DNA of 22,113 nt from CAYYJR01 sp964472305 (GTDB taxonomy: Bacteria > Armatimonadota > Hebobacteria > CAIYQO01), in contig CAYYJR010000036.1 in the NCBI GenBank assembly GCA_964472305.1, positions 1 through 22,113 of the forward strand, given 5' to 3'. Positions 1-6,904 of this stretch are shown one piece after another. The translations under genes and the position numbers were made by a program. Positions within the stretch are counted from its first letter, which is position 1, and the number at the start of each line of letters is the position of its first letter. The notes beneath the pieces are model-generated. The model had not been told where the DNA came from, did not search any database, and was given only the letters and a program-made list of their open reading frames with translations.

Positions 1-407
1 TGCGCGCGCATGGCCGGCAGCACTGCCTGGGTAAGGAAATACGGCGCGCGCACGTTCACATGGTAAAGCCGGTCGAATTGAGTGGGCGTCGTCTCCGCGA
101 TAGGCCGGAAGTCGGTGATGCCCGCGTTGTTCACCAGTATGTCGATCCCGCCCAGATACTCGACGGCCTCTCGTCCCAGCCGTTGTACCGCCTCCACGTT
201 GTCGAAGTCCGCGCCGAAGGCTTCCGCCATTCCGTTGGCGGCGCGAATCTCCGCGACCGCTGCCGCGGCGCCATCCCGGCTGTGTGAGTAATGCAGCGCC
301 ACTGCTGCTCCGGCATGGCCGAAAGCCAGGGCAATACCGCGCCCGATGCCCGTGCCCGCGCCGGTGACCAGCACGCGGGCGCCGCTGTAATCATACTGGA
401 TATTCAC
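1..407 (-). CDS. Short-chain dehydrogenase/reductase (SDR), partial, runs off the left edge
   Basis: The first 135 residues of an NAD(P)-dependent SDR oxidoreductase are visible; the catalytic Ser-Tyr-Lys part lies outside the window. Seen in sequence: the Rossmann cofactor motif TGAGTGIG near residues 15-22 and the structural NNAG motif near residues 96-99, both at the usual spacing for classical SDRs of about 250 residues. The start is GTG at 405-407, preceded by AGGAG with a 6-base spacer; an ATG nearby at 394 lies in a different frame. It is the last visible gene of the minus-strand catabolic operon, so it probably oxidises or reduces a hydroxyl group of the sugar acid or polyol handled there. 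SDR substrates cannot be read from the fold, so the substrate is unknown. Confidence 0.93.
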   Translation of the reverse strand, partial: MNIQYDYSGARVLVTGAGTGIGRGIALAFGHAGAAVALHYSHSRDGAAAAVAEIRAANGMAEAFGADFDNVEAVQRLGREAVEYLGGIDILVNNAGITDFRPIAETTPTQFDRLYHVNVRAPYFLTQAVLPAMRA

Positions 408-511
408 TACGTTCTCCTCATGAATGTCACACGGACCGCGAGAAGCACAATTCCTGCGCCCACATGATCACATTCAATAATAGTCGGTCGGCAGCCGGTT
501 GCCAGCCGCAT
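407..511 (-). CDS. Possible 34-codon micro-ORF bridging two operon genes
   Basis: A 34-codon frame fills the gap between the small membrane protein gene and the SDR gene exactly. Its ATG overlaps the upstream stop (TGATG) and its TAG overlaps the downstream GTG start (TAGTG). The product would have a short hydrophobic stretch (VGAGIVLLAVRVTF) and a basic C-terminus (MRRT). The other junctions in this operon use the same kind of stop/start overlap, which is the main reason to list it. It could instead be chance, or the frameshifted tail of the small membrane protein, giving it a third helix. No family is recognised. Confidence 0.28.
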   Translation of the reverse strand: MRLATGCRPTIIECDHVGAGIVLLAVRVTFMRRT

Positions 512-756
512 CACACACCTATTACGTATCCTGAGCCGACTGCGATGGCCCCCAGTCCCTGCGCCGGGGGCGACGGCAGGTAGGCAAAGACGCGCATCAG
601 TAGGAAGGTGCTCAGGATCGGCAGCGTCGCCGCCAGCACCGTGCCGCCCACGCGCCACGATGGGAAGCCGGCGGCGATCTTCAGTATCGCGGTAATGCTC
701 ACCTGTATGATGAGAAAGAACAACAACCAGCCGATGCCGCGGAGCGTGTGTGGCAT
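511..756 (-). CDS. Small integral membrane protein, 81 residues, unknown function
   Basis: The frame encodes 81 residues with two clear hydrophobic segments, roughly residues 9-28 and 38-60, then a glycine/alanine-rich tail that may be a third weak segment. There is no signal peptide cleavage motif and no catalytic signature. The start ATG at 754-756 overlaps the stop of the upstream dehydrogenase gene (TAATG), which supports translational coupling and sets the start; a G-rich stretch (AAGGGCGGG) lies just upstream. Lying inside a catabolic operon, it may be a small transporter subunit, a membrane anchor or a structural membrane protein. I do not recognise the family, so no function is assigned. 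Confidence 0.62.
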   Translation of the reverse strand: MPHTLRGIGWLLFFLIIQVSITAILKIAAGFPSWRVGGTVLAATLPILSTFLLMRVFAYLPSPPAQGLGAIAVGSGYVIGV

Positions 757-1766
757 TATGCCCGCCCTTCCGCGTGGAACCACGGCACGACTGTTGCATT
801 CACTGGATGCGCGGGCGGCTTCCCGGTCAAGACCTCGACCACCGCCCGCGCACCATCCCGGTGCGACTCGGCGGAGGATTCCTGCGAATACGCGGCCACG
901 TGCGGCGTCAGTAGGACGTTTTCCAGTCCGAAGAACGGGTGGTTGGTGGGAAAGCCACCCGCGGCGAAGACGTTGATACCGGCGTAGACATCCAGTGCGG
1001 CGAAGCGGATAATCCCCTCGCGCAGCGCGGTCACCAGGTCGTTCTCGACGACCAATTCCCCGCGACCGGTGTTTACCAGTACGGCGGTCGGTTTCATGCG
1101 CCGGAATTCGCGCAGGCCGAGCATCCCGCGGGTTGTCGGCAGGAGTGGGCAAAGCAGCGCCAGGTAATCGGCCTCTGCCAGCACGGCGTTCAAGTCAACA
1201 GCGGTAACGCCCTCACGCATCGCGGCATCGGGGGTGAGAGCCGGGTCGTGCGCCAGCACGCGCATGTCGAACCCCCGCGCCCGCCGGGCGACCGCGCGTC
1301 CAATGCGGCCGAAGCCGATCAGTCCGAGCGTCTGCGTGGAGAGCCGGTGCATGTTATCCAGGGCATGCGGTTGTTCGCCCCGCCGCATCGCCGCCGTATA
1401 ATACGGCAGGCGGCGCGTGACTGCCAGTAGCAGGGCCAACGTGTGATCGGCGACCTCCTCGGTGCAGAAGTCCGGCAGGTTGACGACATAGATGCCTTTG
1501 CGCGTCGCCGTGGGAATGTCAATCTTATCAACCCCCGTGCCCAGGCGGGAGATGACCCGGCAGCGGGTTAGCGCGTCGATCACCGGACCGTGCAGGTAGG
1601 CGGCGACGACCATGATGGCGTCGGCGTTGCGCGCGGCGGCAAGGATCTCCTCATCGGTTGCTCCTTCGATCTCGATGACCTGGGCATCAATTTCGGCCAG
1701 AATATCGCGCTCCACGGCATCCATCGGCGCAGTGACGGCATTCAGGCGGATGACCAGTGGCCTCAT
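756..1766 (-). CDS. D-isomer-specific 2-hydroxyacid dehydrogenase family protein
   Basis: The 336-residue protein has the length and two-domain plan of the D-2-hydroxyacid dehydrogenases (phosphoglycerate, glycerate and lactate dehydrogenase types). These interconvert 2-hydroxy and 2-oxo acids with NAD(P). Seen in sequence: the catalytic-domain motif SRLGTGVD (73-80), the nucleotide-binding GFGRIG (151-156), NTGRGELV with the substrate-binding Arg235, Asp259 in ALDV, and the catalytic His289 in LTPHVA. The glutamate normally five residues after the Asp is absent: residue 264 is Ile, and the Asp-His interval is longer than usual. ATG at 1764-1766 follows GGAGG by 7 bases and overlaps the upstream lactonase stop (ATGA). 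In this operon it probably works on a 2-oxo or 2-hydroxy acid intermediate; the exact substrate is open. Confidence 0.93.
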   Translation of the reverse strand: MRPLVIRLNAVTAPMDAVERDILAEIDAQVIEIEGATDEEILAAARNADAIMVVAAYLHGPVIDALTRCRVISRLGTGVDKIDIPTATRKGIYVVNLPDFCTEEVADHTLALLLAVTRRLPYYTAAMRRGEQPHALDNMHRLSTQTLGLIGFGRIGRAVARRARGFDMRVLAHDPALTPDAAMREGVTAVDLNAVLAEADYLALLCPLLPTTRGMLGLREFRRMKPTAVLVNTGRGELVVENDLVTALREGIIRFAALDVYAGINVFAAGGFPTNHPFFGLENVLLTPHVAAYSQESSAESHRDGARAVVEVLTGKPPAHPVNATVVPWFHAEGRA

Positions 1767-2536
1767 GCGCGCACCTCCGCAGGGGAAAAGATACGACATT
1801 CTCCCGGCTGCATCATCAGCGCGGTAATGTTCTTCAGTCCTCGCGCCTGCGCGAGGAAGCGAGCCGGATCGCCGCCATGCTCGGCAAACATCCCGGTGTG
1901 ACTGCCGATGCACCAGTGTGGCCGCACCCGTGCCGCCAGCATGCAGGCTTGCGCCTCGTTCAGGTTGCCGTAAGCGCCGTTGATGGGCGAGATCATGACG
2001 TCGACGGTGGGCAGATCCGGCAGCATGCGCTCCGGCGCAAAGCCGCTGTCACCCACGAAATACAGGGTGACAGCACCGGCGCGGATGACGAATCCCACCG
2101 CGTCCGGCGCCAGGTCGGCGTGGTCGGCGTATACGGCGCGTATCGCCAGGTCCTGGAAAGTGCAGGTCTCACCTTCGCGCAGGATGGTCACGCGCTCGCG
2201 CGTGACGCCGGCATCATGCAGTGCCGTCGCGCAGTCCGGGGCGGCGACGAACCGCATGCGCATTCCCGCCCACGCCGGCAGCGCGTCGAGATCGAGATGG
2301 TCTGGGTGGTTGTGCGTGACGCCGATGATGTCGACGTCCAACTCCGCGGGCGTGATCGGCGCGGGGATCAGCCGTTTGAAACCGGCCAGTCGTTCGACAC
2401 TGTCGGTCAGATAGGGATCGATGGCAACCGTCGCTCCCGCGCTCGTTTTCACCACGAAGCCGGCCTGGGCGAGAAAGAATACCGCCACCTCGCCTGCGGA
2501 AACGGCCGTCTGCGCGATTTGCGCGGCCAGCGTCAT
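1763..2536 (-). CDS. UlaG-like metal-dependent hydrolase (metallo-beta-lactamase fold)
   Basis: This 257-residue protein belongs to the metallo-beta-lactamase superfamily and most resembles the UlaG / L-ascorbate-6-phosphate lactonase branch. Seen in sequence: the strand IDPYLTD (39-45), the metal-binding HxHxDH motif as THNHPDH (74-80), a later His139, Asp163 in VGDSG and His213 in GSHTG, all candidate ligands in the usual order. There is no signal peptide, so it should be cytoplasmic. ATG at 2534-2536 follows GGGGAG by 6 bases and overlaps the aldolase stop (ATGA); the downstream dehydrogenase overlaps it in the same way. Family knowledge suggests hydrolysis of a lactone or phosphate ester. 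Beside an aldolase and a dehydrogenase, a sugar-acid lactonase is the best inference, but the fold also includes nucleases and phosphodiesterases. Confidence 0.9.
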   Translation of the reverse strand: MTLAAQIAQTAVSAGEVAVFFLAQAGFVVKTSAGATVAIDPYLTDSVERLAGFKRLIPAPITPAELDVDIIGVTHNHPDHLDLDALPAWAGMRMRFVAAPDCATALHDAGVTRERVTILREGETCTFQDLAIRAVYADHADLAPDAVGFVIRAGAVTLYFVGDSGFAPERMLPDLPTVDVMISPINGAYGNLNEAQACMLAARVRPHWCIGSHTGMFAEHGGDPARFLAQARGLKNITALMMQPGECRIFSPAEVRA

Positions 2537-3348
2537 GATATGCTCCCCTGGGGCGTAAAGTCGACTACTGCCGAACGCGCCTTCTGCAGTTGCCGGGCGA
2601 CGCCTTGCCACATCGCCACGACGTCGCTGCCGCACCAGAACATGCGCATGCCTCGCTCTGCCCAGAATCGTACCCACTCCGGATCACCGCCGGCAATACC
2701 GGGCAGCACGCCGTATCGGCGGCAGGTGTCGATCACGCGCTGCACCGCGGCGGTATACGCGGGATGCTGCCACTGGCCGGGAATGCCCATGCCGATCGAC
2801 AGGTCGTCGTTGCCGACCACCGCGATATCGAGGTGCGGCACGGAGAGGATCTCTTCGAGGTTGTCCAGCGCTTCGGCGGTTTCGATCTGGATGCCAATCA
2901 CCACGTCACGGTTCACATGCTCGATCTGCTCGGTCACCGATCCCCAACCGATATATTTCCCTACCGGGCAGGTGGAGCCTCCCAGCCCGCGCTTGCCTAT
3001 CGGTGGATACTTTACCAATTCAACAACACGTTCGGCATCGGCGCGCGTGCGAATGCGCGGGATGAAGATGCCGTCGGGCGCCTGATCGAGTACGCAGCAC
3101 ACGGAAGCGTAGGCGTCGTCCGGCGGCCGCACCATGACCGGCAAGCCCAATGCCCGCGCCAGCCGGATATGCTCCAGCACTGTGGCATTATCGAAATGCG
3201 TGTGCTCGCGGTCGATAATCACCACGTCATATCCCGCCTCATGGAACGCCTCTATCGCTGAACCCGAATGGGAATCGTGAATCATTCCGCTATACAACAT
3301 CTGGCCACTGGCGACTTTTTGCCGCAGCACATCCGTGCAACCACGCAT
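2533..3348 (-). CDS. HpcH/HpaI-type class II aldolase
   Basis: The 271-residue protein is full length for the HpcH/HpaI family of metal-dependent pyruvate aldolases, which cleave 4-hydroxy-2-oxo acids such as 2-keto-3-deoxy sugar acids to pyruvate and an aldehyde. Seen in sequence: His49 in IDREHTHFD, Arg74 in MVRPP, the metal ligand Glu156 in IGIQIETAEA and the second ligand Asp182 in VGNDDLS. The spacings between these pairs (25 and 26 residues) equal those of the E. coli enzyme (H45/R70 and E149/D175). ATG at 3346-3348 follows AAAGGAG by 5 bases. It is the first gene of the operon, about 26 bases below a good promoter, and divergent from an AraC regulator. The physiological substrate is not readable. 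Confidence 0.93.
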   Translation of the reverse strand: MRGCTDVLRQKVASGQMLYSGMIHDSHSGSAIEAFHEAGYDVVIIDREHTHFDNATVLEHIRLARALGLPVMVRPPDDAYASVCCVLDQAPDGIFIPRIRTRADAERVVELVKYPPIGKRGLGGSTCPVGKYIGWGSVTEQIEHVNRDVVIGIQIETAEALDNLEEILSVPHLDIAVVGNDDLSIGMGIPGQWQHPAYTAAVQRVIDTCRRYGVLPGIAGGDPEWVRFWAERGMRMFWCGSDVVAMWQGVARQLQKARSAVVDFTPQGSIS

Positions 3349-3380
3349 AATGGCTCCTTTCCGCTGACTCGCTTTTCGTG

Positions 3381-3409
3381 ATTGTACGTTGAAACATCAG
3401 GCCTGTCAT
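3381..3409 (-). promoter_or_regulatory. Promoter of the aldolase-led catabolic operon
   Basis: On the minus strand, a -35 box ATGACA (plus 3404-3409) and a -10 box TACAAT (plus 3381-3386) each match the sigma-70 consensus at five of six positions and are separated by 17 bases. The predicted start near 3374 leaves a leader of about 26 bases that carries the aldolase ribosome-binding site. The -35 box coincides with one copy of a repeated TGTCAT motif, so control by the adjacent AraC-type regulator is likely. Confidence 0.7.
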
Positions 3410-3432
3410 TGGACGATCTGATCATGTCATGG
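3404..3432. promoter_or_regulatory. Candidate AraC-type operator: two TGTCAT half-sites 21 bp apart
   Basis: The plus strand carries TGTCATTGG at 3404 and TGTCATGG at 3425. The repeat offset of 21 bp is two helical turns, the usual geometry for tandem half-sites of AraC-family proteins. The first copy overlaps the -35 box of the minus-strand operon, where a class II activator would sit. The second lies closer to the regulator gene and could serve autoregulation. The pattern is seen; the binding is inferred. Confidence 0.5.
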
Positions 3433-3464
3433 TACTCTTTGATGCAGATGGAAAGGGCACGATA

Positions 3465-4349
3465 ATGTTAAAAACTGGTGTGCCATATCAGTGGATTACC
3501 TTGCGCCGGTTATGCCGGCGTATCGTTCAGGCGGTGCCGTCGATTGGACTGGCCGATCATCATATCCGCCTGCTTGAATGTAAACCGTACATCATGCTGC
3601 CTGGGTGGAAGATGGGGGTGCATGCGCACTCGTTCTATGAGGCCAGCATCCTGTTGGAAGGGGCGGCGGTGTATGCCTCGGAGCCGCCACAGCGCCTGGA
3701 ACCCGGCCACCTCATCTTTTACAGTCCTGAAACCTCGCACGCCTGGGGCACGCCGGATAGCCAGTGCCTGCGTCTGGTGCTGTGGTTTCAGGTCGAACCG
3801 GCTGTGACCGTGCCCGTGCCGCCGGCTTGGCCATGCTGGCCGGAGCAACTCGATGAGATCGCCCAGTTGCTCGCGGTGGCGCAAACGGCCGCGCCGGGCT
3901 GGCATGATCAGGCCGCCGCCTGGCTGGGAGTGCTCATCGCCCGTCTGCTGACACTCGGCGTCAGGGCTTCCGCGCAGGCGCACAAGACGAACCTGATCGC
4001 GCCGATCGATGCCACGGTGCGATTTATTGAAGATAATTTCGGTCGTCAACTCACCCTGGAGGACATTGCCGCCCACGCCGGGATGAGTATTCCGCATCTG
4101 ACACGCACCTTCAAGCAGGCCACCGGGGAGTCGGTGGTCGAACGACTCATCAACCTGCGCATGGACCGAGCGGCTGTCCTGCTCACCGAGACCGATGCTC
4201 CGCTCGCCATCATCGCCCGGCAGGTCGGCATTCCTGATAGCTCCTATTTTTGTCGCCGCTTTCGCCGCCACTTCGGCACCTCGCCGATCGCCTATCGGCG
4301 CGCGATATTGCACGATAAAGACGTGACCATTCGTATGCCAAATGCTTGA
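3465..4349 (+). CDS. AraC-family transcriptional regulator with N-terminal cupin domain
   Basis: The 294-residue protein has the standard AraC/XylS plan: an N-terminal cupin-like effector domain (the HAHSFYEA histidine cluster, then the GHLIFYSPETSHAW turn) and a C-terminal pair of helix-turn-helix motifs. The first runs through LTLEDIAAHAGMSIPHLTRTF and the second through IARQVGIPDSSYFCRRF, followed by the family signature GTSPIAYRR. The ATG at 3465 is preferred because AAAGGG precedes it by about 7 bases; an in-frame ATG at 3429 has no ribosome-binding site. Divergent from the aldolase operon, it is most likely the operon's sugar or sugar-acid responsive activator. The cupin type is common among carbohydrate-responsive members; the ligand is unknown. 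Confidence 0.93.
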   Translation: MLKTGVPYQWITLRRLCRRIVQAVPSIGLADHHIRLLECKPYIMLPGWKMGVHAHSFYEASILLEGAAVYASEPPQRLEPGHLIFYSPETSHAWGTPDSQCLRLVLWFQVEPAVTVPVPPAWPCWPEQLDEIAQLLAVAQTAAPGWHDQAAAWLGVLIARLLTLGVRASAQAHKTNLIAPIDATVRFIEDNFGRQLTLEDIAAHAGMSIPHLTRTFKQATGESVVERLINLRMDRAAVLLTETDAPLAIIARQVGIPDSSYFCRRFRRHFGTSPIAYRRAILHDKDVTIRMPNA

Positions 4350-4468
4350 GACGCGCACGGCCGCCGTGTAGATCGAGACACTGCCCCGCGAGGTGGATGC
4401 ATCTATCGATTGATACCAACAGTCCCATGAGACATCCGTGAATCGTATGGTACGATGTGTCCCCGGTG
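4350..4468. other. Convergent intergenic region with two small hairpins
   Basis: The regulator and methyltransferase genes converge here. Two short inverted repeats are visible: CACGG-CCG-CCGTG at 4356-4368 and ATCGT-ATGGT-ACGAT at 4442-4456. Neither is followed by a T-tract on either strand, so they are at best weak bidirectional terminators. No gene is seen. Confidence 0.3.
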
Positions 4469-5038
4469 TTACTTCACGTAGACGAGACCGTAATGGTATG
4501 GTGGGAGATCAATCGTACCGGGAATCAGCGGATGGAATCCGACAGTTTCGGCCCAGGCGTGACACTGTTCGGGACGCGGGCGAATCGTCATCGACGGACC
4601 GCGCGGCGTACTGGCATCATAGTTCCAGTGCATGATACCGACGCGTCCCCCTCGTTGGAGCACCCGATAGGCCTCCTGCAGAAAGTGCAGGGGATTTTCC
4701 GCGTGCAGGATATTGAACAGCATGACATAGTCGAGACTCTCTGCTGGCAGTCCTGATCCCTCCGTTACCAGATCCCGTGCCGCTGTTCGGATATTGGTGA
4801 GATGCGCTGCCGCGGCATTTTCTTCAGTGAACTGTACCATCGCTGGCTCGATGTCGATAGCGTGGATGACACCCGAAATGACTTGCGCTGCCGGGATGGT
4901 AAAGGTGCCGTAGCCACAGCCCACCTCCAGGACATCGTGACAACTTGAATCGAGCCGTAACATCGAGAGGGCGTATGGCGGATCAAAGAAGGTTTTCCAA
5001 TAATTCTCTTCCGGCATGCCGCTCTCACGTACTTTCAT
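4469..5038 (-). CDS. Class I SAM-dependent methyltransferase
   Basis: The 189-residue protein has the Rossmann methyltransferase core: motif I as VLEVGCGYGTFT, the acidic end of strand 2 as AIDIEPAM (the Asp that binds the SAM ribose), and a motif IV/post-IV region LDYVMLFNILHAENP followed by LQEAYRVLQRGGRVGIMHWN. This is the Methyltransf_11/25 type, with small-molecule substrates most likely. The ATG at 5036-5038 is chosen because GGAG precedes it by 5 bases; an ATG five codons upstream (MNGAV) and the far-upstream ATG at 5161 lack good sites. It is a single gene facing the regulator gene tail to tail, with no neighbour that hints at its substrate. The C-terminus (GLVYVK) is short but complete for this type. 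Confidence 0.88.
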   Translation of the reverse strand: MKVRESGMPEENYWKTFFDPPYALSMLRLDSSCHDVLEVGCGYGTFTIPAAQVISGVIHAIDIEPAMVQFTEENAAAAHLTNIRTAARDLVTEGSGLPAESLDYVMLFNILHAENPLHFLQEAYRVLQRGGRVGIMHWNYDASTPRGPSMTIRPRPEQCHAWAETVGFHPLIPGTIDLPPYHYGLVYVK

Positions 5039-5369
5039 GACAGCTCCGTTCATCTCGTAAAAAAATATTGCTTCTGCGCAAGAATGAAAATTACCCAGTT
5101 TTCCCGTTTCGCATTCCACAGCAAGATGACGTATTGAACCGCACCGGCGGTACCCACTCATTCAGACCAGGCCACCACGTCCGTGCCGACTCCCACCCCT
5201 CCGCCATGGTGGCAACGCCTCCTGCGCACCTTCACCCGATAAATCATGTGATATCTTACCAAAATCATGTTGACAGTTTTGTTGATACCACACATGCACA
5301 GTCATGCAATTTCAGGTGCAATTCGGAGGTTTTCCGCGGTGTCACGAGCATGGATTTGAGCGGGAAGGG
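5039..5369. other. Noncoding stretch between methyltransferase gene and tRNA-Lys
   Basis: No convincing gene is visible in these 331 bases. A long open frame on the plus strand here runs antisense through the tRNA and has no family resemblance. The part nearest 5230-5310 is markedly more AT-rich than its surroundings and contains a direct repeat (listed separately) and an isolated TTGACA at 5270-5275 without a matching -10 box. No clear promoter for the methyltransferase gene was found. Confidence 0.5.
5241..5269. repeat. Direct repeat AAATCATG, 21-bp offset
   Basis: AAATCATGT occurs at 5241 and again at 5262, two helical turns apart, in an AT-rich pocket about 200 bases upstream of the methyltransferase start and 100 bases downstream of tRNA-Lys. 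The spacing suits a tandem-site DNA-binding protein. No promoter is evident beside it, so the role is unknown. Confidence 0.35.
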
Positions 5370-5445
<76 letters not shown>

Positions 5446-5497
5446 ACGTGACAATTTCGACAAAACACCCCGCCGGTGGCGGTAGGATGCGACATGG

Positions 5498-5526
5498 ATA
5501 GTAGCAAAACAGTTGCGATCTGTCAA
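5498..5526 (-). promoter_or_regulatory. Promoter of tRNA-Lys
   Basis: On the minus strand a perfect -35 TTGACA (plus 5521-5526) is followed after 17 bases by TACTAT (plus 5498-5503, four of six consensus matches). The predicted start near 5491 gives a leader of about 45 bases before the tRNA. That leader holds a CCGCC-ACC-GGCGG hairpin at 5470-5482. No other gene is available for it to serve. Confidence 0.7.
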
Positions 5527-5716
5527 TGCGGTGGGCGCACGGAACGGGTTCGATCTCATCTAGGGCGATGCTGAGGAGCATTGGTATCCGAATATCGGTT
5601 TGGGCAATAGGTGAGAGCGAGGCGACAGCTGCGGTTCGGGTTGCGTGCGATCATCGCCCGCGGTGTGGCGTGGCGCACCATCGGCGCTGTCGATTCGTCC
5701 GCCATCGCTCCTCACG

Positions 5717-6904
5717 TCAGTCGCGCAGCAGGCGCAGCACTTCCATGACGTTGGCGGCGGGGCGGCCGGCGCGGATTTCACCCGCCATAGCCTGCAGCAC
5801 TTGCGCGCTGTGTGTAAAAAACCGGTGATAGCCGGCGCACAGTAGGCTGATGGGCACGCCGTCGGTGTCGGGACGCACGCGATGCTTGGGACAATCGCCG
5901 CCGCAGAAACGGCGTACCGTGCACTGGCGACAGTTGATAGACAGTTCGGCTTTGCTGGCACCGAAGGCCACCTGTTCCGGACCATCCACCAGCGCGGCGA
6001 GATTTTCGGTAGTGATGGTGCCGCGCAGGTGTTCGCGAGCGACGAAGTGGTCGCAGGCATATAGATCGCCGTTGTGTTCCACCGCCAGCGCGCGTCCACA
6101 GGTAGGCGCGAAGACGCACAGTGACGGCTGCCCGCCCAGCCACACGCTCAACGCCGATTCGAATAATTGCACGTAGACCCGTCCGACATCGGTGTGCGCC
6201 CACTCGTCGAAGAGAGCGCACAGAAAGCGGCCATACGGCTCCGCGCGTACGCTGTGCGGTGTCACCTTGCGACTGCCCGGCGCCTCGCGCTCAACAATGG
6301 GAATGAATTGCATGAACTCGATGCCCAGACCGGTGAGATGACGGTACACCTCCAGTGGGCGCTCCACGTTGACGCGGTTCACCGTCACCAGCGCGTTATA
6401 TTCCGCTCCCTGCCGTTGCAGCGCGCGCAAGCCGTCCAGCACACGCGCATGGCTGGGCTGGCCGCCGCGGTCGCGGCGATAAGCATCGTGAAGTGTCGCC
6501 GGTCCGTCGATGCTGATGCCGATGAGAAACTGCTGTTCGACGAAGAAGGCGGCCCAGGCGTCATCCACCAGAACGCCGTTCGTCTGCAGTGCGTTCACTA
6601 CCCGCTGGCCGGGACGGGCGTACTGCCGTTGGAACGCCACCGCCTTCGCAAAAAAGTCGCGTCCCATCAGCAGCGGCTCGCCCCCCTGCCAGCCGAAGGT
6701 CACCTCTACACCCGGGTTGGCTTGCAGGTAAGCAGCGGTGATCCGCTCCAGCGTAGCTTCATCCATACGCGTAATGCAGTCGGGGTAGAGCGCGCTTTTC
6801 TCCAGGTAATAGCAATATTGGCAAGCAAGGTTGCATGCGGCCCCGGTCGGCTTGATCATCAGATGAAAGGATTGTGAAGCGCGTGATATCATGGCGTAAG
6901 TCAT
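5717..6904 (-). CDS. Radical SAM/SPASM protein, anaerobic sulfatase-maturase type
   Basis: The 395-residue protein is full length for the anSME family, radical-SAM enzymes that convert an active-site Cys or Ser of sulfatases to formylglycine. Seen in sequence: the SAM cluster motif CNLACQYC (Cys24, Cys28, Cys31), the GWQGGEPLL and LQTNG motifs of the barrel, and a C-terminal SPASM region. In the SPASM region CDHF carries the Cys-Asp pair that matches the catalytic Asp of the characterised enzyme, followed by CRQCTVRRFCGGDC and a last Cys in LLCAGY. Its ATG at 6902-6904 overlaps the stop of the small membrane protein gene (ATGA), which explains the lack of its own ribosome-binding site. No sulfatase is encoded in the window, so the target is elsewhere, or the enzyme modifies another protein or peptide. 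Confidence 0.92.
   Translation of the reverse strand: MTYAMISRASQSFHLMIKPTGAACNLACQYCYYLEKSALYPDCITRMDEATLERITAAYLQANPGVEVTFGWQGGEPLLMGRDFFAKAVAFQRQYARPGQRVVNALQTNGVLVDDAWAAFFVEQQFLIGISIDGPATLHDAYRRDRGGQPSHARVLDGLRALQRQGAEYNALVTVNRVNVERPLEVYRHLTGLGIEFMQFIPIVEREAPGSRKVTPHSVRAEPYGRFLCALFDEWAHTDVGRVYVQLFESALSVWLGGQPSLCVFAPTCGRALAVEHNGDLYACDHFVAREHLRGTITTENLAALVDGPEQVAFGASKAELSINCRQCTVRRFCGGDCPKHRVRPDTDGVPISLLCAGYHRFFTHSAQVLQAMAGEIRAGRPAANVMEVLRLLRD

Noticed and set aside
3429..3464. Earlier ATG for the AraC regulator
   Set aside because: It has no ribosome-binding site and the extra 12 residues overlap the operator region; the ATG at 3465 follows AAAGGG.
5270..5298. TTGACA at 5270 as a plus-strand promoter
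   Set aside because: No -10 box at 16-18 bases, and the only gene downstream on that strand side is the oppositely oriented tRNA.
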